Part shown: positions 6,366 through 8,288 of the stretch, one piece after another
Position numbering within the stretch: position 1 is the stretch's first letter
Layout of the letters: each line of letters opens with the position of its first letter
Origin: Betaproteobacteria bacterium
GTDB taxonomy: Bacteria > Pseudomonadota > Gammaproteobacteria > Burkholderiales > Ferrovaceae
Direction: 5' to 3'
NCBI GenBank assembly: GCA_028870615.1
Contig: JAGWPH010000017.1
Span: forward strand, 1 to 8,288
Length of the DNA stretch: 8,288 bases
Program-made: the position numbers and the translations under genes
Notes under the pieces: generated by a model
The model's input: the letters and a program-made list of their open reading frames with translations, nothing else
Told to the model about the DNA's origin: nothing
The model's database searches: none

Positions 6366-7709
6366 TTACTCAAATTTGGCGAGTGCAGAGCCACGAATGG
6401 CATCGAGTTCCTTGATCAGAGGGGCAGTTGCGGCGAGGAATTGAGATTTGGCGCGTCCTGTCAGGCTGGTGCTGGCATAACGTGGAACATCGGGGCCTTG
6501 GGGGTCGTGCTGAATGCCGCCAATTTTGAATTCGTAATGCAAGTGGGGTCCGGTCGCAAGGCCCGTCATGCCGACATAGCCAATGACATCGCCCTGACGG
6601 ATGTGTGCGCCGGTGCGGAGCCCGTTGGCAAAGGCCGAGAGATGGCCATAGACCGTGCTGATGCCGTTGGCATGACGCAATTCGATGACATTGCCGTAGC
6701 CGTTGCGCCATCCGGCAAAAGCCACGGTGGCATTGGCTACGGAAACCACGGGTGTGCCTGTCGGCGCGCCCAGATCAATACCTTGATGGGCGCGCCAGGT
6801 TTTCAGGATGGGGTGGAAACGTTCCGCCCTGAAACCCGAGGTAACCCGTGAAAACTCAATGGGGGAGCGCAGGAAAGAGGCGCGCGCGCCGATGCCATCC
6901 TGAGTGTAGTAATCCCCACCGTTAACGCCATCAAAGAACACCCGGCGGATTGCGACGCCTTTATTGACGAACTCGGCTGCCAGAATCTTTCCTGCCTTGA
7001 TCTGGTCGAAGTCATCCTGAGAGGCTTCATAGACCACCGAAAAAGTATCGCCAGCGCGCAGGTCGTTGTGAAAATCAATGTCGGTAGAGAACAGCCGGCT
7101 CAGCTGGTGGGTGACACTGTCGGGAATGCCGGCGTTATCGGCCGCCGCAAAAAGCGAGCTCTGGATGGTCCCGGAAGTATGAATGACCCGATGGATACTC
7201 CCTACAGCAATTTCCGAAGCCTGAAACTGCTCACCGATGCGTTCGATGACCAGGGTTTTGTTCTCGGAACGGGGAAAATGCAGGGTGATGAGGTCCCCAT
7301 TGGCGCGTCGCTGAATCCGGATTGGTTTGCCGGGGGACATCTGTTGATAGATGCCCCGTGCCAGTGGGTTGGTGCGAATGAACTCGAGGGCCGCCTGATC
7401 ATCCACGCCCATGCGGAACAGCAACGCAGCCAAGGTATCCCCGCTATGGACCTGATCCTGTTGTGAGTAGATTCCCGGGGTTGCCGCCGGAGTCAGGTTG
7501 TTTTGCGTGATATCTTCAACTACGGGCAGGATGGGGACAAGGCGGGTGTCCGTGCCAGGGGTAATACCAAAAGCCGTGGCCACGCCAAAACCCATCATCA
7601 ACACTGTGGCAACCATTCCGCTCAGACGGGAATCAGAGGCCTTCACAGTTGATTTTTGCGTTAAAATCCAGCGGTTAAGCGCCTGAGCGCAGATTTTGAT
7701 GTATTTCAT
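6366..7709 (-). CDS. mepM: MepM-like M23 peptidoglycan DD-metalloendopeptidase
   Basis: Predicted zinc endopeptidase that cuts peptide cross-links in peptidoglycan, opening the sacculus for growth. The 447 residues start with a basic N-terminus and one hydrophobic segment (about 32-49, MVATVLMMGFGVATAFGI) that acts as a signal anchor or signal peptide, so the rest is periplasmic. A LysM/OapA-like domain follows at about 80-135 (QVHSGDTLAALLFRMGV…SPGKPIRIQ), then a linker domain, then the M23 domain (about 285-405). The zinc and catalytic residues are all present: H308 and D312 in HQGIDLG, H356 in YGHLSAF, and H389 and H391 in GPHLHYEF. Length and domain order match E. coli MepM (about 440 residues). 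It is therefore expected to be active, unlike the degenerate EnvC/NlpD-type activators. It forms a two-gene unit with anmK and diverges from tyrS. There is no Shine-Dalgarno before the ATG; see the promoter at 7717-7745. Confidence 0.93.
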   Translation of the reverse strand: MKYIKICAQALNRWILTQKSTVKASDSRLSGMVATVLMMGFGVATAFGITPGTDTRLVPILPVVEDITQNNLTPAATPGIYSQQDQVHSGDTLAALLFRMGVDDQAALEFIRTNPLARGIYQQMSPGKPIRIQRRANGDLITLHFPRSENKTLVIERIGEQFQASEIAVGSIHRVIHTSGTIQSSLFAAADNAGIPDSVTHQLSRLFSTDIDFHNDLRAGDTFSVVYEASQDDFDQIKAGKILAAEFVNKGVAIRRVFFDGVNGGDYYTQDGIGARASFLRSPIEFSRVTSGFRAERFHPILKTWRAHQGIDLGAPTGTPVVSVANATVAFAGWRNGYGNVIELRHANGISTVYGHLSAFANGLRTGAHIRQGDVIGYVGMTGLATGPHLHYEFKIGGIQHDPQGPDVPRYASTSLTGRAKSQFLAATAPLIKELDAIRGSALAKFE

Positions 7710-7716
7710 CCGGGGA

Positions 7717-7745
7717 AGTCTAGCAGAAACCGGGATTCATCACAA
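7717..7745 (-). promoter_or_regulatory. Predicted promoter of the M23 peptidase-anmK unit
   Basis: On the minus strand TTGTGA (7745-7740, four of six -35 matches) is followed after exactly 17 bp by TAGACT (7722-7717), which is preceded by TGC to make an extended -10. The -10 ends 7 nt before the ATG at 7709, so the transcript should begin at 7709 or 7710, making the message leaderless or nearly so. The bases before the ATG (TCCCCGG) are not a usable Shine-Dalgarno, which agrees. Confidence 0.6.
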
Positions 7746-7794
7746 ATTCCCATGCATTATCAAGGTGTAAGCAAAATTTGCCACTGTTTTTATC

Positions 7795-7799
7795 AAGGA
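7795..7799 (+). promoter_or_regulatory. Shine-Dalgarno of tyrS
   Basis: AAGGA lies 8 bases before the ATG at 7808 and sets that start. The 98-base gap to the divergent peptidase gene must also hold the tyrS promoter, but I find no convincing -35/-10 pair on this strand. Confidence 0.75.
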
Positions 7800-7807
7800 C
7801 CATCGCG

Positions 7808-8288
7808 ATGAATTTCGAACAGGCCTTCAACGAAATCAAACGCGGTGCCGATGAAATCCTGCCTGAAACCGAACTGGTCGAACGTCTTCAAAAGGGACGC
7901 CCGCTTCGAGTCAAGGCGGGATTTGATCCTACTGCCCCGGATTTACACCTTGGGCATACCGTCCTCATCAACAAACTGAAAACGCTGCAAGATCTGGGCC
8001 ATGACGTCACTTTTCTGATCGGCGATTTCACCGGCCTGATTGGAGACCCCACTGGGCGCAATACAACGCGCCCGCCGCTCACACCAGAACAGATCGAAGT
8101 CAATGCAACCACGTATAAGGAACAGGTATTCAAGATCCTGGATCCGCAGCGCACCACCATCGCCTTCAATTCCACCTGGATGCACCCATTGGGTGCTTCC
8201 GGCATGGTCAAGCTGGCCGCGACCCATACTGTTGCCAGGATGCTGGAGCGAGACGATTTTTCCAGGCGCTATAAGGCGCTGCAACCCA
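7808..8288 (+). CDS. tyrS: Tyrosyl-tRNA synthetase, N-terminal part (runs off the window)
   Basis: The first 160 codons of the class I synthetase that charges tRNA-Tyr with tyrosine using ATP; full-length proteins have about 400 residues, so over half is outside. The protein begins [20 protein letters not shown]. The Rossmann-fold signature [16 protein letters not shown] contains the HIGH motif as HLGH (47-50). It continues with [16 protein letters not shown] (69-84), in the tyrosine/adenylate pocket, and [15 protein letters not shown] (141-155). The [16 protein letters not shown] form matches the TyrRS group common in betaproteobacteria rather than the E. coli TyrS form. The KMSKS loop and the S4-like tRNA-binding tail lie beyond 8288. 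It is divergent from the M23 peptidase gene, an arrangement I recall as common in this class. Confidence 0.97.
   Translation, partial: MNFEQAFNEIKRGADEILPETELVERLQKGRPLRVKAGFDPTAPDLHLGHTVLINKLKTLQDLGHDVTFLIGDFTGLIGDPTGRNTTRPPLTPEQIEVNATTYKEQVFKILDPQRTTIAFNSTWMHPLGASGMVKLAATHTVARMLERDDFSRRYKALQP

Noticed and set aside
7732..7751. GGGA…TCCC inverted repeat over the -35 of the peptidase promoter as an operator
   Set aside because: Only four outer pairs match and the inner positions are mostly mismatched; too weak to call.

Overview
The window looks like ordinary chromosomal DNA of a Gram-negative betaproteobacterium. The main reasons are two Burkholderia/Neisseria-type general porins (mature start DV[ST]LYG, C-terminal HRF), a 208-residue Coq7 hydroxylase for ubiquinone, and the block anmK, mepM-like M23 peptidase, tyrS. 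I cannot name the genus. I see no phage, IS element, CRISPR array, tRNA or rRNA.

Layout: (1) 1-491, the 3' end of an RND efflux permease. (2) 652-1980 and 2270-3622, two tandem, diverged porin genes on the + strand. Each has its own Shine-Dalgarno, a hairpin in the leader, a hairpin right after the stop, and a strong UUCG-loop intrinsic terminator, so they look like separate transcription units. A 22-bp near-palindrome with an AT-rich core lies upstream of the second porin. (3) 3713-5253, coq7 and argB on the + strand, overlapping by ATGA: a ubiquinone-synthesis and an arginine-synthesis gene in one unit. (4) 5262-7709, anmK and an M23 endopeptidase gene on the - strand, three bases apart, transcribed towards argB and ending 8 bp from it. 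(5) 7808-8288, the 5' part of tyrS on the + strand, divergent from the peptidase gene.

Functional themes: the first half concerns the envelope (efflux and outer-membrane pores). The peptidase gene and anmK join peptidoglycan remodelling (cutting cross-links) with recycling of anhydro-MurNAc. coq7, argB and tyrS are housekeeping genes.

No new biological system is evident. The points most worth a second look are about expression: coq7 and the peptidase gene both have an extended -10 (TGN-TAGRCT) exactly 7 nt before the ATG and no good Shine-Dalgarno, which predicts leaderless or nearly leaderless mRNAs; the coq7 -10 follows directly on the porin terminator; the palindrome upstream of porin 2; and matching hairpin-plus-terminator 3' UTRs on both porin genes.
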